Part shown: one piece after another, positions 42,335 through 56,200 of the stretch | How positions within the stretch are numbered: position 1 is the stretch's first letter | How the letters are laid out: the number at the start of each line of letters is the position of its first letter | Assembly (NCBI GenBank): GCA_017871115.1 | Contig: JAFCIZ010000007.1 | Location: 186,001-250,000, forward strand | Length of the DNA: 64,000 nucleotides | From: Cunninghamella blakesleeana | Lineage: Eukaryota; Mucoromycota; Mucoromycetes; Mucorales; Cunninghamellaceae | Direction: 5' to 3' | The notes under the pieces: generated by a model | What the model was told of the DNA's origin: nothing | The model's database searches: none | What the model saw: only the letters and a program-made list of their open reading frames with translations | Program-made: the position numbers and the translations under genes

Positions 42335-45138
42335 ATGCATCCTTTAGTAAACTTAGAACAATGCTTTTCATCTTCGGCTCCTGTTTCTTCGGAAACAATA
42401 GCAAATTTGTTGAAACAAATTAATGAAACAGATTTATCTGGAAAAGATTTTACAGACCAAGTAAGTGTCTATTTAAACGCGAATTTTGTTATTTAATATT
42501 ACAGTATTTTTTTTTATATTTCTTGATTTAATAACCTTCTTATTATTATTACTTGTATTAGCAAATAATAGATATAATAATATCTGGAACTAGTATTATA
42601 AAGTCGCAAGATAATGCTTATTCGCCTTTTTGTCATTTTATATTCAAACAATGTACAAAGCAGGTAAAGCAAGAAAATAAAAATACAGTAAAATAGATTT
42701 TTCAAATGAAATATAATACAAAGAAACTCTGAGATATATTTGTTTAAATATAATAATATAAAGATTCGATTATCTAGTTTTAGACCAAGCTCTTTTGAGA
42801 AATGTTTATTATATCTATTGAATGGGCTGGAAGATAATGATATGAGTGCTTTGTTAAAAGTGGATACTCTCAGAGCTCTAAGTTCCTTATTATACGAAAA
42901 CAGCGCTTATACATCCAAGGTAAACACATATACATACAAATAAATAAATAAATAATAATGATAGCTGCCAAAAACAAGAACAATATTGTTTAATTATTAA
43001 TTTTTTTCTTTCTGATAGTTTTATTCAAGGCTAATTCCATTATTATTAACTTTGTCCGATCGATCTGTCAAACCTTTAGAAATAAGGCGTATGGCTATTA
43101 ATTGTCTTGGAAATCTATGTCTAGGAGCTGGTACTAAATTACAACCTTATTATAAAAACATTTATGAAACGTTATTATCCAACATATGTGCTGTTGATCA
43201 TACATCCAAAGGTAATATCATGATAGTCTCTTCTTCACTTGATTTTACTGATCCAGCCATTAGAAAGGTAAAAAAAAAAAAAAAAAAAAGTAAACTTATA
43301 CTTTATGGTTGATATTGATTTGTGCCTTTTCCTTGATATTTATGTATGAATTAGATAGCAAGTAGTACTTTAAGAGCTCTTCAATTTTTATTATGTCAAG
43401 ATAAGTCACTAATATCCAATCCACTTTGTGATATTTTGGAAATTATATATACTTTTATTTTTATGCACGTTACTGTTCAGTCATATTATCACCTTGACTT
43501 ATTAAAAGGTAGAATAATTAAATAAAATGGCGACGAAGAAAAAAAAAATTAACACACATACAGATATATTGCATTATTCTATATGACTTGATTAACTTTT
43601 TTTTGCGCATTATTTTTTTTAAATATATATATATAGATACTTCTATAAATAAATCGTCTAAACCAAATAGTTTATTACGTTCATCTCGTTTATCAACCAC
43701 CACTACCCCCTCGTTCTCACATCAAATACCATGGAGATCAACAAAACCAATATCCACTAGCATAATCAGTTCAGACTCCGAAATGTCAGATACAGACAGC
43801 ACGGCTTTTAATCCAAGAAAATTGTAATAGAAAAGCATGCATAGATACATACATACACATATGCATACGTACATATACATATTTACTAATACAATTATTT
43901 ATATCTATATGTGTTTATATATATTAGACGTGATGATGCGAAAATTCGTAATAATGCCATGTTATGCTTATTGTCTATAGCTAAGGTATATATAATGATA
44001 ATGAGTTTTTGTAATTATGAAATAATATCTGTCATCTCATCCATTCTCTTTATTTATAATTATTTTAAATGTTAATATTAATTAGACAACACCCCGTAGT
44101 TTATATCCAAATTGGTCAAAGTTTATACCCGATTCGTTTTCAACTTTTTTAAAAAATCATTCTATATCAACAAACTCCTACACGCTAGCATCTACATTAC
44201 AGTCTGATCAGCAACCTTTTTCTTTAATGACACTTTTATTATATGATCCAGTGATAACAGTTAGAATCACGGTGTGCCATACATTGATCGCTATGTTGGA
44301 CCAATCTAAACAATATCTCAATGTTGCCTCAGAAAGGTAGTGTAAAAAAAAAAAGATAAAAAAGGGAAAGACACAAAGAGTTATTGTTATTTTTGTGAAT
44401 ATAATAACAAACATATTCACATTTTTTATTTTTATTTTTTTAAAAAAAGGGAAGGCAAATCATCATTTACTTCATTATCAGAGCGTTTAGCATATATAGT
44501 TAGAGATCTACATTTATCCTTGATTTATGCTTTAAGAAAAGAAAACCAAGTTGAAGTACAGTGTTTGATTTTAAAGGTATAAACGAATAAGTGTATACAT
44601 ATATGTATTAATTCATTAATTTAACATTTTATGGGCTAAAAATATACTTTTATTTTTTATTTTTTAAAAAAAAACCATAGGTAATGTCAACATTAATGTC
44701 AAATGCACCCTATGGTCGCCTTAATCCGGGATACTTAATCGAGTTTTATACTTCTATTATACATTACTGGGATAATCATGATTTACTACAAACTAACAAC
44801 CATATTAATCAAAATGAAAATATTGAGGATATTGATAAGAAACAAAAAGAAATTCAAATAACTATATTACAAACGCTAGCAACAATGATGGCTTCAAATG
44901 GGCGAATGGAAGAAACAATGTATATATTAACTGGGGAGATAATTAATAGTGATGATCAAAAAAAGAAAAGTAATAATAATTATAACACCAAGCCTATCAA
45001 ACCACTATTACCAATTATTTTATCTTCGGTAAAAAATAATAATGTCAATTTGGAGATTCGAATGGAAGCTTGGAAAGTCTTATCTCATTTTGCCAAATCT
45101 CATCGTTACGATACTATACTGTAATTATTATTATTTTA

Positions 45139-45175
<37 letters not shown>

Positions 45176-47033
45176 CTAGTGAATAGACACGCATTTATAT
45201 TAATGTATATATTTATATATATTCTTTATTATTCGTAGTAATATTTGGAATCAATTAATACCTTCTTTTGAATTGGCTTTAAACCATACTGATTCCAATT
45301 TAAGAATAACCGCACTTGAATTTGCCGAATCCTATTCTTCTTCGATGGCTAATTTTTTTGCAGAAAATGAAAATATAAATGATGATGAAATGGTAATATA
45401 CATTTAATATATATATATATTAAAAAAAGTAAGATAAAATAACATTTAAAATTTTATGTTGCCCTATCATTATATTTTCTAGAAAAAATCTACCTATTGG
45501 TGGATGATCATGTTAGAAAAATATATTCAAAAGATATCTATGGATCCAGTAAGTAAAGTACGAAGTTTGGCTTGCGATTGTTTAGCAACTATGACAAAAA
45601 ATATATTTGAAAATTTATCGGTAAGTGAATAATATACAAATTCACATATATACACAGTTTTCAAAAGAGTTGAATTAAAAAAAAAAATTGAAAAATACTT
45701 ATATACACTGTATAAATTAAAAATTTTATAGAGCCGATATCAACGACTATCTATTGCACTACTTTTACCATTGCCTGATGATGAAGAAACTATAGTTCGT
45801 GCATCTGCTTGTCGTGCTTTAGGTGTATTTGTATTATTTCCTTCGTTACGAGAAGATGCTTGTTTTGTTACCGATATGGCTATGGCAATACTTGAAAAAA
45901 TGAAAGATGATGCACTATTGGTACGTTTACGTGCCGGATGGGCTCAAGGTAACTTGTGTGATACTTTAATCATTACAAGGTAATTAAAATAATAAATGAT
46001 ATAAATAACAAAAATCAATGTACAAACAAAGGATTGATATTAATAATAATGGGAATAAAATATTTAATTAATTAGTGAAATGACTGGTTTCCATTTCAAT
46101 GATTGGATTTCTTTGGATATATGGATGAAAATAATAAGCACCGCTACGCAAGCTTCATTAGATAATGATAAGGTAAATATATAAATAGAAATATGAATAC
46201 ATACCCTGTAATTTTGTAAGTTGATTCGTTAACATTAATATAACTATATCGAAATATAGTTAAGATCAAATGCTGTACGAGCAATTGGAAGTTTATTAAG
46301 AATGACACCTAGAAATTATCTTGACAATCGACATAGTATACAATTAATTAAAGAAGCTATAAATAGCTTAGCGAAAAATATCGAAACTGGATCACTAAAG
46401 GTAAATGAGTATATTTAGATTTTTTTTAAAAAAAAAGTTATAGGATTATTATAGTAATATACTGACTGATTGATTTTTTATTATATATATATATTAAAAA
46501 AAAAAAAAAAAAAAAAATAGACAAGATGGAATGCATGTCATGCAGCTAGCAATCTATTACTTAACGAAACCTTTCCAATAGGTTATATTGAACCATCATC
46601 ACCATCTTCAAAACAACAATATATTTGGACAAGTATATTATACAACTCCTTAGTTAAAGCATTAACAAAATGTAGCAATTATAAAGTTCGAATCAATGCA
46701 TGTCTTGCTTTAGCTACACCCAAACGGACTCATTTTTATGGCGATCATTTTCAAACAATATTTCAGTCTATTTTATCCACTTGGTATGCCTGTCATGACC
46801 CAAATCACTCTATTGAATATCAAGAACTTAAATATCATGAACAACTTAAAGATCAGGTATTTCTTCGTAAAAAAACACATTAGTCCATAAGCGTTTGTTA
46901 ATTTTTCTATTAAATCCTTTTTTATTTTTATTTTTTTTGTTCCTTAAATATATAGGTTAAAGCTGCCCTTGTACATTTTTACGATTGGATTCCAAAAGAT
47001 GATCAAGCTTTAATAGATACCTTACAAAAATAG
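42335..47033 (+). CDS. HEATR6-like HEAT-repeat protein
   Basis: Seventeen exons: 42335-42460, 42562-42663, 42764-42919, 43019-43267, 43355-43508, 43637-43823, 43928-43985, 44086-44336, 44450-44576, 44681-45120, 45239-45392, 45483-45620, 45732-45979, 46076-46172, 46260-46400, 46521-46856, 46956-47033; 1013 aa. The order of landmarks follows HEATR6: RRMAINCLGNLC, a Ser/Asp-rich SSDSEMSDTDS, IRNNAMLCLLSIAK, SFTSLSERLAYIVRDLHLSL, VMSTLMSNAPYGRL (DUF4042-type), EIRMEAWKVLSHFAK, VRASACRALGVFVLFPSLRE, DKLRSNAVRAIGSLLR and TRWNACHAASNLLLNE. Repeated helical pairs fit an alpha-solenoid scaffold. Biochemical function is unknown; the human gene was noted as amplified in breast cancer. All donor sites are GTA-type. 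The gene converges with TRA1. Confidence 0.87.
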
Positions 47034-47277
47034 AAAGTTTAAAATCTTATTTAATTAATTAACCTTTTTCATTTTTTTAACTTTTGAAAACATTTAATAA
47101 ATAGTTGAATTAATATAATAACTGTATGAATTTTAATATATATTTGTTATATTTACATAATTAATGATTATATTTATAAAAAAGAATAAAAAATAGTGAT
47201 AATATTAATAATAATAAAAAAGGGAAAAGATTATAAAAAACAATAATTGTAAAAGAAAATGATTTATAAAAAATGAT

Positions 47278-50200
47278 CTATAACCAAGGCATCCAAGTAC
47301 ATTCCATTTGTGAAAGTTTTTGTGTGTTTGTAGCTTGAGATATTAAATCTATAACGTTTTGATTTGTTGGTTTATTTGCATTAATTGTCTATTATAAAAG
47401 AATAGAAAGTTTATAAGTATATATTAATTAACTGTTAAAATAAAATCCAATATAATGTTATATATATTTACCTTTTCAGTGTCAGTTTTGCATGATAAAA
47501 ATTGAGCTTTTGTTATAATTTGATGAACGTTGGAATTAATACGCTCTTTTGCTTGATTATCAATAACAGGATTACGCTGTTGGGGATGAAGGGTGTTATT
47601 TGCATACCAAGCATAAACTTCATCGCGTACAAATATACTAAGGTATTGATCTAATTCTAATTCGGGTTCCGTTAAACTGCGTGCTGTTGCCATTAAACAG
47701 CTAGTAAACAATCCTTCTATACCAACCGGAGTAATGAAATCTTGAATATTAGGAGTAAATCGGAATGGTACCGTTTCGCCGTTACCAAATATAGGATTTG
47801 ATTGATGGAATCCAGGTAATATTTCCATTGTCCAAACACCACCAGTGGCACGAGATATAGCAATTTTATGAGGTGTACGATGTCCAGCACTAAATATATA
47901 TGACATAAATGTTGCTGTAGCATACTGAGCTGTAAATTGCTTTCTTGCCATCCAATAATCAGTATATGATCCCATTTCACGAAGCATATACTAAAAAAAA
48001 AGAAGAGGGAGAGAATGAGTGGTTATAGCGGATATTTTTTTTTATAAATAATATTGCTATTCCTACTACTACTATTATTATTATTATTATTTTATATACC
48101 TTGCTTAAAATGTTAGATGGTACCATGCTTGTTCCAATCTCGTCACTTATTTCCATTCGTAAGTTAATCAATTCGGTTTTTTGAGTCATAACCTATAATA
48201 ATAATAATAATAATGGTGATGATTTAGTATTATAAATAATTCATATTATTTTCTTTTTTTAAATGGTTTTTTATATCTATTTCTTTTATTTACCTCTTTA
48301 ACAGGTCTAATGTTTTTCTTTAATTTATCAGCAAAATAAACCATAGGATCATCTTTATGCATTTGAACAGTGTCACAATAATCTTCATATATATCATGAA
48401 GTGTATAATAAGAAGGATCATCTTGAACCATGCGTACATTTGGTGCCAAAGGAACAATTGCAGGTAAATGGAAGGCTAAATTACGCACACGACTTTCACT
48501 ACGACGTTCAAGTACATTATTAAGAAGACGGAATAGTTGCATCAAACGTTCTTCACGACGGAATTGTCTAGCTGCAGGATTTTGAATAATAAATGGATGA
48601 AGACTACCATCATGACCATGAATAGTTAATCGACGATAACAATTTCCATAACTTCGAATCACTTCCACATCCGGTGAAAATCTGTCAATTCGTAAAAAGT
48701 CATTGGCATTATCCTTGAGCTGTACAAATATAAATAAACAAATATAATTATAATTTAGTTAGCAAATAAAAAAAAATACATAAATACATACATATACATA
48801 TATATTTATTTACCAAAAGATATTGACCAGGTATTTCTACATCATCAAATTTCTGATGTTGGAATTCTACTAAATAGTGACTAAGAGTTTCTAATTTAAG
48901 TTTACGGGGTCTAGCATCAAACATAGCTTCAAATTTATCTCTCCATAATCGTAATCTTGCTACATATTCTTCTAAATTGAGTTTTTCTTTTGCGAAATCA
49001 TTAACAAACGCAGTTTTCATATGACCAGGATAAAGTGTATCAGCAAATCTTGCAATATTAGAAACTGTTGCTTGAGTCAATTGGAGTGTATCATTAGGAT
49101 TAGTTAACCTAGTAAGTAGTTGCTATAATAATAATAAAAATAATAATAATAGTAAAAGTGAGCAAATAATAATAAAAACTATAATAACAATAGCATTAAT
49201 AATGTATTTTATAATTATATATATATATAATACCTGAGTGCCTTCATTATATAATGCAACTACCAATCTATACATATCTTCATCTGCTTGAGGTTTGAAT
49301 TTCAATTGAATTTGATCTACCATAGTTTCCATGGATAAAGCTAATAAAGGATAGCCAGTTTTAAGCATTGCCATAATTTCATCTAATGGATGCGGTACAT
49401 TTGTTGCTGATGATTGTTGTCCCGCAGTTGGTGCATTTGCTTGTGCTGAGGCAGCAGTTGTTGTTGGAGTAGAAGAAACCGTGGTAGCATTGGCATTAGT
49501 CGTTGCAGTAGCGTTAGGTGTTTGTGATTTAACAGCAGATGAATCGTTATTATTTTCAGTAATTGTAGCATTTTCTGACGTCGAAACGTTTTCATTACCA
49601 TTGTTTTTATTATTATTATCAGATGTTGATTTTCCATCAGAATCAGAAGGTCCATCAGCTGTTGTGGTATCTTTTGATGATTCATCTACTTCCATTTTTA
49701 TACTATCTTTAGAATCTGTTATTTTATTTTCATTATCGTTTGGCGATGAATTTTCATTTTTGTTGGCTTCAGGCATATCGGTATCAATTTCTGCGTTTTT
49801 ATCTATGTCTGCTTTATTATCCTCATTCTTTTCTTCATTCTTTTCTAAATCAGACCCAGTATCAGCTTTATTACTAGCGTCACCATCTTTAGATTCTTCT
49901 TTTTCTGTTGATGATTTATCGTTTTTATTATCTTGGTCCTTTACAGCACTATTGATGTTCTTATCATCTGCAGCAGCAGCTGATGCTTCATTCTTGATAG
50001 ACTTTGTTTCATCTATAGTAGCACCATTCTCTTTAGCTGTTACATTATCATCGGTTTTTGATGATTCTTGAGTTGCACCTGAAGTTTTTGAATTAGAGTC
50101 ATTACTGGCATTAGAAGTTGTTTCATTATTTGTACTTGTATTAGTATTATTAGTTGATCCTGTACTAGTATTAGTATTGCTAGAAGTATTTGTATTAGCA

Positions 50201-53200
50201 TTTGCTGCTGCTGCTGCTGCAGCAGCGGCAGCAACACTTGCAGCATTTGCTCTTTTCATCATATCTTCTTTAGCAGTTCGTAATTGGAAATGAAGAGCCT
50301 TAAAAAAATAAAAATAAAAATAAAATAGAAATAATATAGATTAGAATTAAAGAGCGATTTTTTTATGATACTAGTTTTATCTTTCATTTACATCTATATA
50401 CATATCTAATTTTATTTTCGAGGGAAAAAATAATTACCTGAGGATATTGTTTAGCAATACGGATCAAGATAGCACATGCATGCTTAGCTTCTCTATGTTG
50501 AAGGGCAGCTAAAAGTTGAGGAATAAAAGTAATCCAATACCAAATAGGCCATTCACCTTTATAAGCTTCAAAGGCGCGTGAAATAAGGCCTTGATCATCA
50601 TCCAAACTAAGTAACCATAAAACACGTAATAAATATTTTCTTGCTTTAGCATTCTTATATATTCCAGCCGCTTGTAAATAACAACTAACAGCATTATTAG
50701 CCCAACTAAGGTCTTTAGGATTTTCTTTGAATCGTCTATCGTTGTATCTACCCCATTCAGCCCAAGCTTTTGGTAAGGACATATCAATTTGAACGGCATT
50801 TACATAGGCTTCATTTGCTTCATTAAAATGATCCAATTTAGCTAAAAACATTCCCTTTAATGTAAAGAATTCTGCTTTTTGTTGTAACTTGAAATACATA
50901 AGGTTGGTATTATTGATTACATCCAATCCAGCTGTCAATTCATGATTTTGATAATAACATTTAGCTTGTTCTCTTAATTTTAAAAAGGCTTCTTGAATTT
51001 CAATATTAGGCAAAGTATAAATCTTTGTTAATGAATTGATACAAACGTCATAAAGTTGATGCTTTCTAGCAACATGAGCAAAACGATTGATAATCCAAGC
51101 AGTTTCATGGTATCCACGATAGGCAAAAGAATTACCACTACCAGCATTGGCGGGACCACCTTGACCATTAGCACCAGATGAAGGTGTTTGTAACAAAGGA
51201 ATCAATGGTAAATAAGTACGATTAATAGCACTAAAGATATGTTGACGCCAAGCAACAAGGTTACTCCATACATTAATATCATCCCATGTATTTGGTAATC
51301 TCTCACGCCATGTACCTAAAACGTTTCTTAATTCTGCTGATCGTTGTTCCAAATTTTGTGCCGTAGTGCCCATTAAACTTGTAAAAATTTGACTAGCTTC
51401 CTGTAATTCTAAATATTGTTGAAACGTTTCCAAAAGCGGTAAATGACTTTGAGACACAATAGGTGGAAGCGAATGCCAATTCTTTAATGATAGCTGAACG
51501 CCTTCTTCACATATACGAGTAAACTCTGGGTGGCCAGATTCGTTAGTTTGTGATTTAATCAGTGAAAGAAAAGCTTCAAATACTTTATGACGAGGTGTAG
51601 GTAAATCAGCAGCTTGTTTTAATGATTGTTCTAATAATTCCCTTTCAGCTGTCCAATCTGATAACCTCCATGCACATTCCAATAATAAATTAGTATTACC
51701 ATCATGCTTGGCTAAATCACTAAGAATATCCCATTGTTGAAGTTTTTGAGTACATCCAATCCAATCATCTTCCCAAAGCATATATTCTGATTCAGTAAAT
51801 GGTAAAACGCCACTACGTGCCTTAATTTGAGCATTTTCATACATATTTTGAGCTTGCATCCACATACCACTTTGTTCGCATGAAACAGCCACGTTTGTTT
51901 CATTATAAGTGTTGCGACGTCGCCAAAGACCATAAAACATGTCTTGTTCCATAAGTGCGGTGTATAGCTCACCAAGTGCATCCAATGTACGTTCACGGTT
52001 ATTTTGATCATCTTTAGAAGAATCATGTACCTTACCAGTAGTAGATGATCTTTGCAAAATTTCAATAGATGTATGCCATGCATTATGAGTACGACCAAGA
52101 TATTTCACTAAATGAGGAGGAAGTTTAATAATAGATTGAGTATGAGCAATACCGGATAACAGAGATTGAATCACATTAGGACGTTGATCTGCCTGTTTAA
52201 TATGATAATCCTTAGCCAAAAGTGTTATCAGTACTTTAGTTAAATCATGAATTTCTGTATTATTAAGAGCTGACCAACATCTAGGGAACAATTCAACCCA
52301 AATATCAGATGTTGCTTGATCATCCAAATATTGAAGTTGCTTTGTTGAATGTATAACATTGTTAACATCATATCCTTGCAAATCGCGTAAGAAACGTTGT
52401 TGATTAACAATTAATTCATGGAATGCAGGTGGTACATCAATAGCCATTTGGTCCTCTTCATTTTCCTTTTCATTATTATCATTTGTTATAGATTCTTTAA
52501 CAATACTTTTAATTGGTTTGATTTTTAATGTATGAGGAGGAGAAGCTTGAGCATTAACTTTAACCACACCTAAGAGAACATCCAAAGCTTGATGCAACCA
52601 AAAAGAATTTGCTAAAAATTCCCAGTTTTGAACGCCCAAAATGTAATTGAGACGAGTATATAATGTTTTACTAAGACTTTTATCAAATGTTTGCATGAAT
52701 TGAGTACGAATATGAGGATCTGAATTTCTAGTACCCAATAAAAAGGCATGTTCTAAACGTACGGTTAATTCTGATCTTGTAAAATTAGGATTGTTATAAA
52801 TCTTGATCACCAAATTTAAAAAGTCTTCCGTTAATTTTGGATTATTACGGTTTTCAAAAGACATCATTTTCACCAATAAACCAGCCTTTTCTTTAATAGT
52901 TGGGAAAGTTTCCGTTTTATCCAAAGTCCATTCACTAAGCATATTTAAGATGTTTCTTAATAGTTGAATATCAGGTGATTTTTCAATTAACTGAATTAAA
53001 CAAGTTAAGAACCATCTTCGTTGATCACCAAGATGAGAAATACGTTTTTTAAGAAGATTCAATCCAAGAATAAGTAAATTGACTTGTGAATCCACATTTG
53101 CTACAACACCATTAGCACCCATTGTAGAGTTAGCCGCAGATGATGACGAGGCTACTTGTTGTTGTGAAGCTACTTGTCCAGCATTAGAAGTTGCTGATGC

Positions 53201-56200
53201 CGCACCAGTAGCTGACCCAGCCATTTGATTAGTTTGATTTAGTTGAGCACCAGTAACTGATGATCCATGTGTTGGTACTGTGTGCTCCTTTGTAAGTTTT
53301 TGTAACATTTTAACTAAACCAGGTACAAAGGAATCCAAATGTTCATTTTTACTACTACTTGCAGCTTCTAATAATTTCATAACAGCGTACATATTATTCA
53401 TACTAGCCATACCATCAGTAATTGTAGAATCCACTAAAGAAATGAAATTCGTTACGTCAGGATTTTGTGCTTCTTGTTCAGTTGTATCTGTTGGTGTTGC
53501 TTGATGAATTGCCTGAAAGATTCGTACCAATACAGGATGTAGAGCAGTTTGAATTCTTGCATTATCAGATTTAATACTGTTTTCCAATAATCGATATAAT
53601 TGATTCATATTGATAATAAACCATTCAGAAGGCTTATGGATAATATCAATATTTAATACTTCCAAAGTGCTACATATGCTAGGAATCAATACATCAGATA
53701 TTTCCTTTACTGTTAAAGTACGCTCCAAATGAGAGAATTTGACATGAACATCCGACCACATAGTAGGTACTAGTAATTCTTTAATTAAATCCAATACCCG
53801 TTGTACTAATCGTCGTTGTAATAGATCAGAAGGGTTTGAGATGATACATGCTAAACGAACTAAATAGCCAACTACATTTTCACGTAAAGTTAAACTTGGA
53901 ACATATTCTTTAGGAGTATTATTATTTGCTTCATCAGCATTAGTAGTAGCAGTTGATGACGATGATGAAGTAACAGCTTTTATTTCACCAGAAGCATTTT
54001 CAACTTGCGCTTTCTTTCTTGGAGATTCATTAGATGATGATGAAGTAATATCAGTAGCAGAACGCTTTTCAGCAGAGCCATTACCAGTAGGTGAAGAAGG
54101 TGTACTTGATGATGATTTTGTATTTTCCAGGCGAGTTCTTTCCCATTTCAAAATAAGTTCTGCTAATTCCACTGTTAATAATTTATGTTCAGGTGTAGCA
54201 TTTTGTAACAATCCAAGTTTTGGTAATGTATTGACAATTTGAGGTAAGAAATGTTCACGGTATTCATAAAAGAGATCAGGGTGACGCACTAAAAGTTGAT
54301 ACACATTTACCATTTGGGAAATACTATGTGTATCTTCAACAACAACCTTTCTTGTTAAGCGAACCCAAGTAGGGACACGCTCAGAACCCTGAAGAGGAAC
54401 ACGTTTAGGTAAAACAGGCGCTAAAATATCCAAACCTTGTTTTACAAGGCCACGAGCTTCAGACAAATGAGCACGTAAAAGTGCAGCATAAATTTGAATA
54501 GCGATTTTACTTGGCGTATCATAAGCAGCAATAAAACGAGCAATTAATACATAAGCAGCTTGTTTACTAGTGGCATCTTCCAAACGAAGATAGTTCCATC
54601 CAAATTTAATTACTTCTTTTCTCATATCGGCTAATAAGTTAGGTGCATATTGGACAATCATGGCAATTAGTTGTAATAGTTCAATACGTAATGAATCTTC
54701 AGTATACTGATTATCTTCTGTTGAGGTTACAGTCATTAATTGTGCAAACATTTTAAAGTCCAATTGTTCAATCATCTTACTGTCCCAGATCTTTTCATGG
54801 TCATTTCCATTTCCACTACTACCTTTTTGAGCAAAAGCGACTAATAAAGAAGGATTAATCACATGTCGTAACGTCATCATATTAAGATAAGGTGAGATAG
54901 ATCCATCAGAAAATTGTTTCAAAAACCGTTCCAAAATTTTACGTTTACGAAGAGGTGATGAATGTAAGGCAATATCTTCTAAAAAGAATGCTCTTAAAAA
55001 GGAAAGGTCCATAACAGATTCTTGGACAAATAAAGATACCAAATCAAAGATAAGATCAATATCATCCATATTGTTACGTAGATAGACAATAAATATTTTG
55101 GCTATATAAAGTGATTCCTTTGTAACTTGAACACCTTGTTGATCATCCTTTTTCATTCTTTCAAATCGAGCAGGAGCTCTCCAGAGTTGCAATAAACAAT
55201 TTAATATAGCTTTTTGAGTATTCAACCACGTAGGATCATAATGAACTAGTTCTCTGATAATAAGCACCCCTTGATAATTGAGGTTATCATTGTTTTCTAC
55301 TTTAAACGTTTTCGCCATTAGATCATTAGGATTTTCAGCAATTTCTTTACGCAATTGAGAAGCATTTTCTGTTGCAAGAATAGATACAAACAGTTGACTA
55401 TAGCGGGTTGTATCAAGTCGTTCATAGAAATAGGCAATGGTTTCCTTTGGATAACGATTTAAATATTTAATCAAATTAGGTCTAAAAGGACTTGAGACAG
55501 ATCTTCTTAAATGAAATTCCATATCCAAAACAACCGTAATGAGTTCGTCCAAAAAGATATGTGCCGTAGAAGGTAATAAATGGAATATATTTAAAATAGC
55601 AACAATGATTTTCACTTCATGATTTTCATTTAAGGATTTACCAGCGGCTTCTTGGAGAACTTTTGGTTCTGCCCATTGTTTAAGATGATCTAATAATTTT
55701 TTACCAATTTCCACCTTAAAATAGTTGGTCAATAATTCCAAAAGTCTTGCTAAACCTTCTAAACCAGCCACGCTTAGTGTTTTATGGTTAGATAGCGTTG
55801 TTAAAATGGGTCTTAATCCTTGTTGAAGTAATTCTTTAGGTAACTTATGTTGCTGAGCCAAGACTTGTTTTAACCCACGATGAGCAGCTTCAACTACTTC
55901 AGGTGATTTCGAATATAAAGATTTGAAAAATACTTGAATAATACGAGCACGAGTATGATGTTGTCGCTGATTTGAAAAATCAGAACAGGCCATAGCAGCT
56001 GAAAGTAATTTAATACAGACAATACGTAAATTCATTAATGATGTCGCATTTTTATATTGAGAGCTACGACTGACAAGAGCTTGATCTTCCGCATCTGCTA
56101 AGGCTAAGGCTTCATGTAATAAACGAATTAGTTCGTCATTGAATTCTAAAAATGGAGGGCGTAATGTTAAACAATAAGTAATTGCATCAATATGTCCAAT

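Noticed and set aside
49481..50071. 196-codon Ser/Leu/Val-rich open frame on the plus strand
   Set aside because: Antisense of the low-complexity insertion in Tra1, which is in frame with conserved sequence on both sides.
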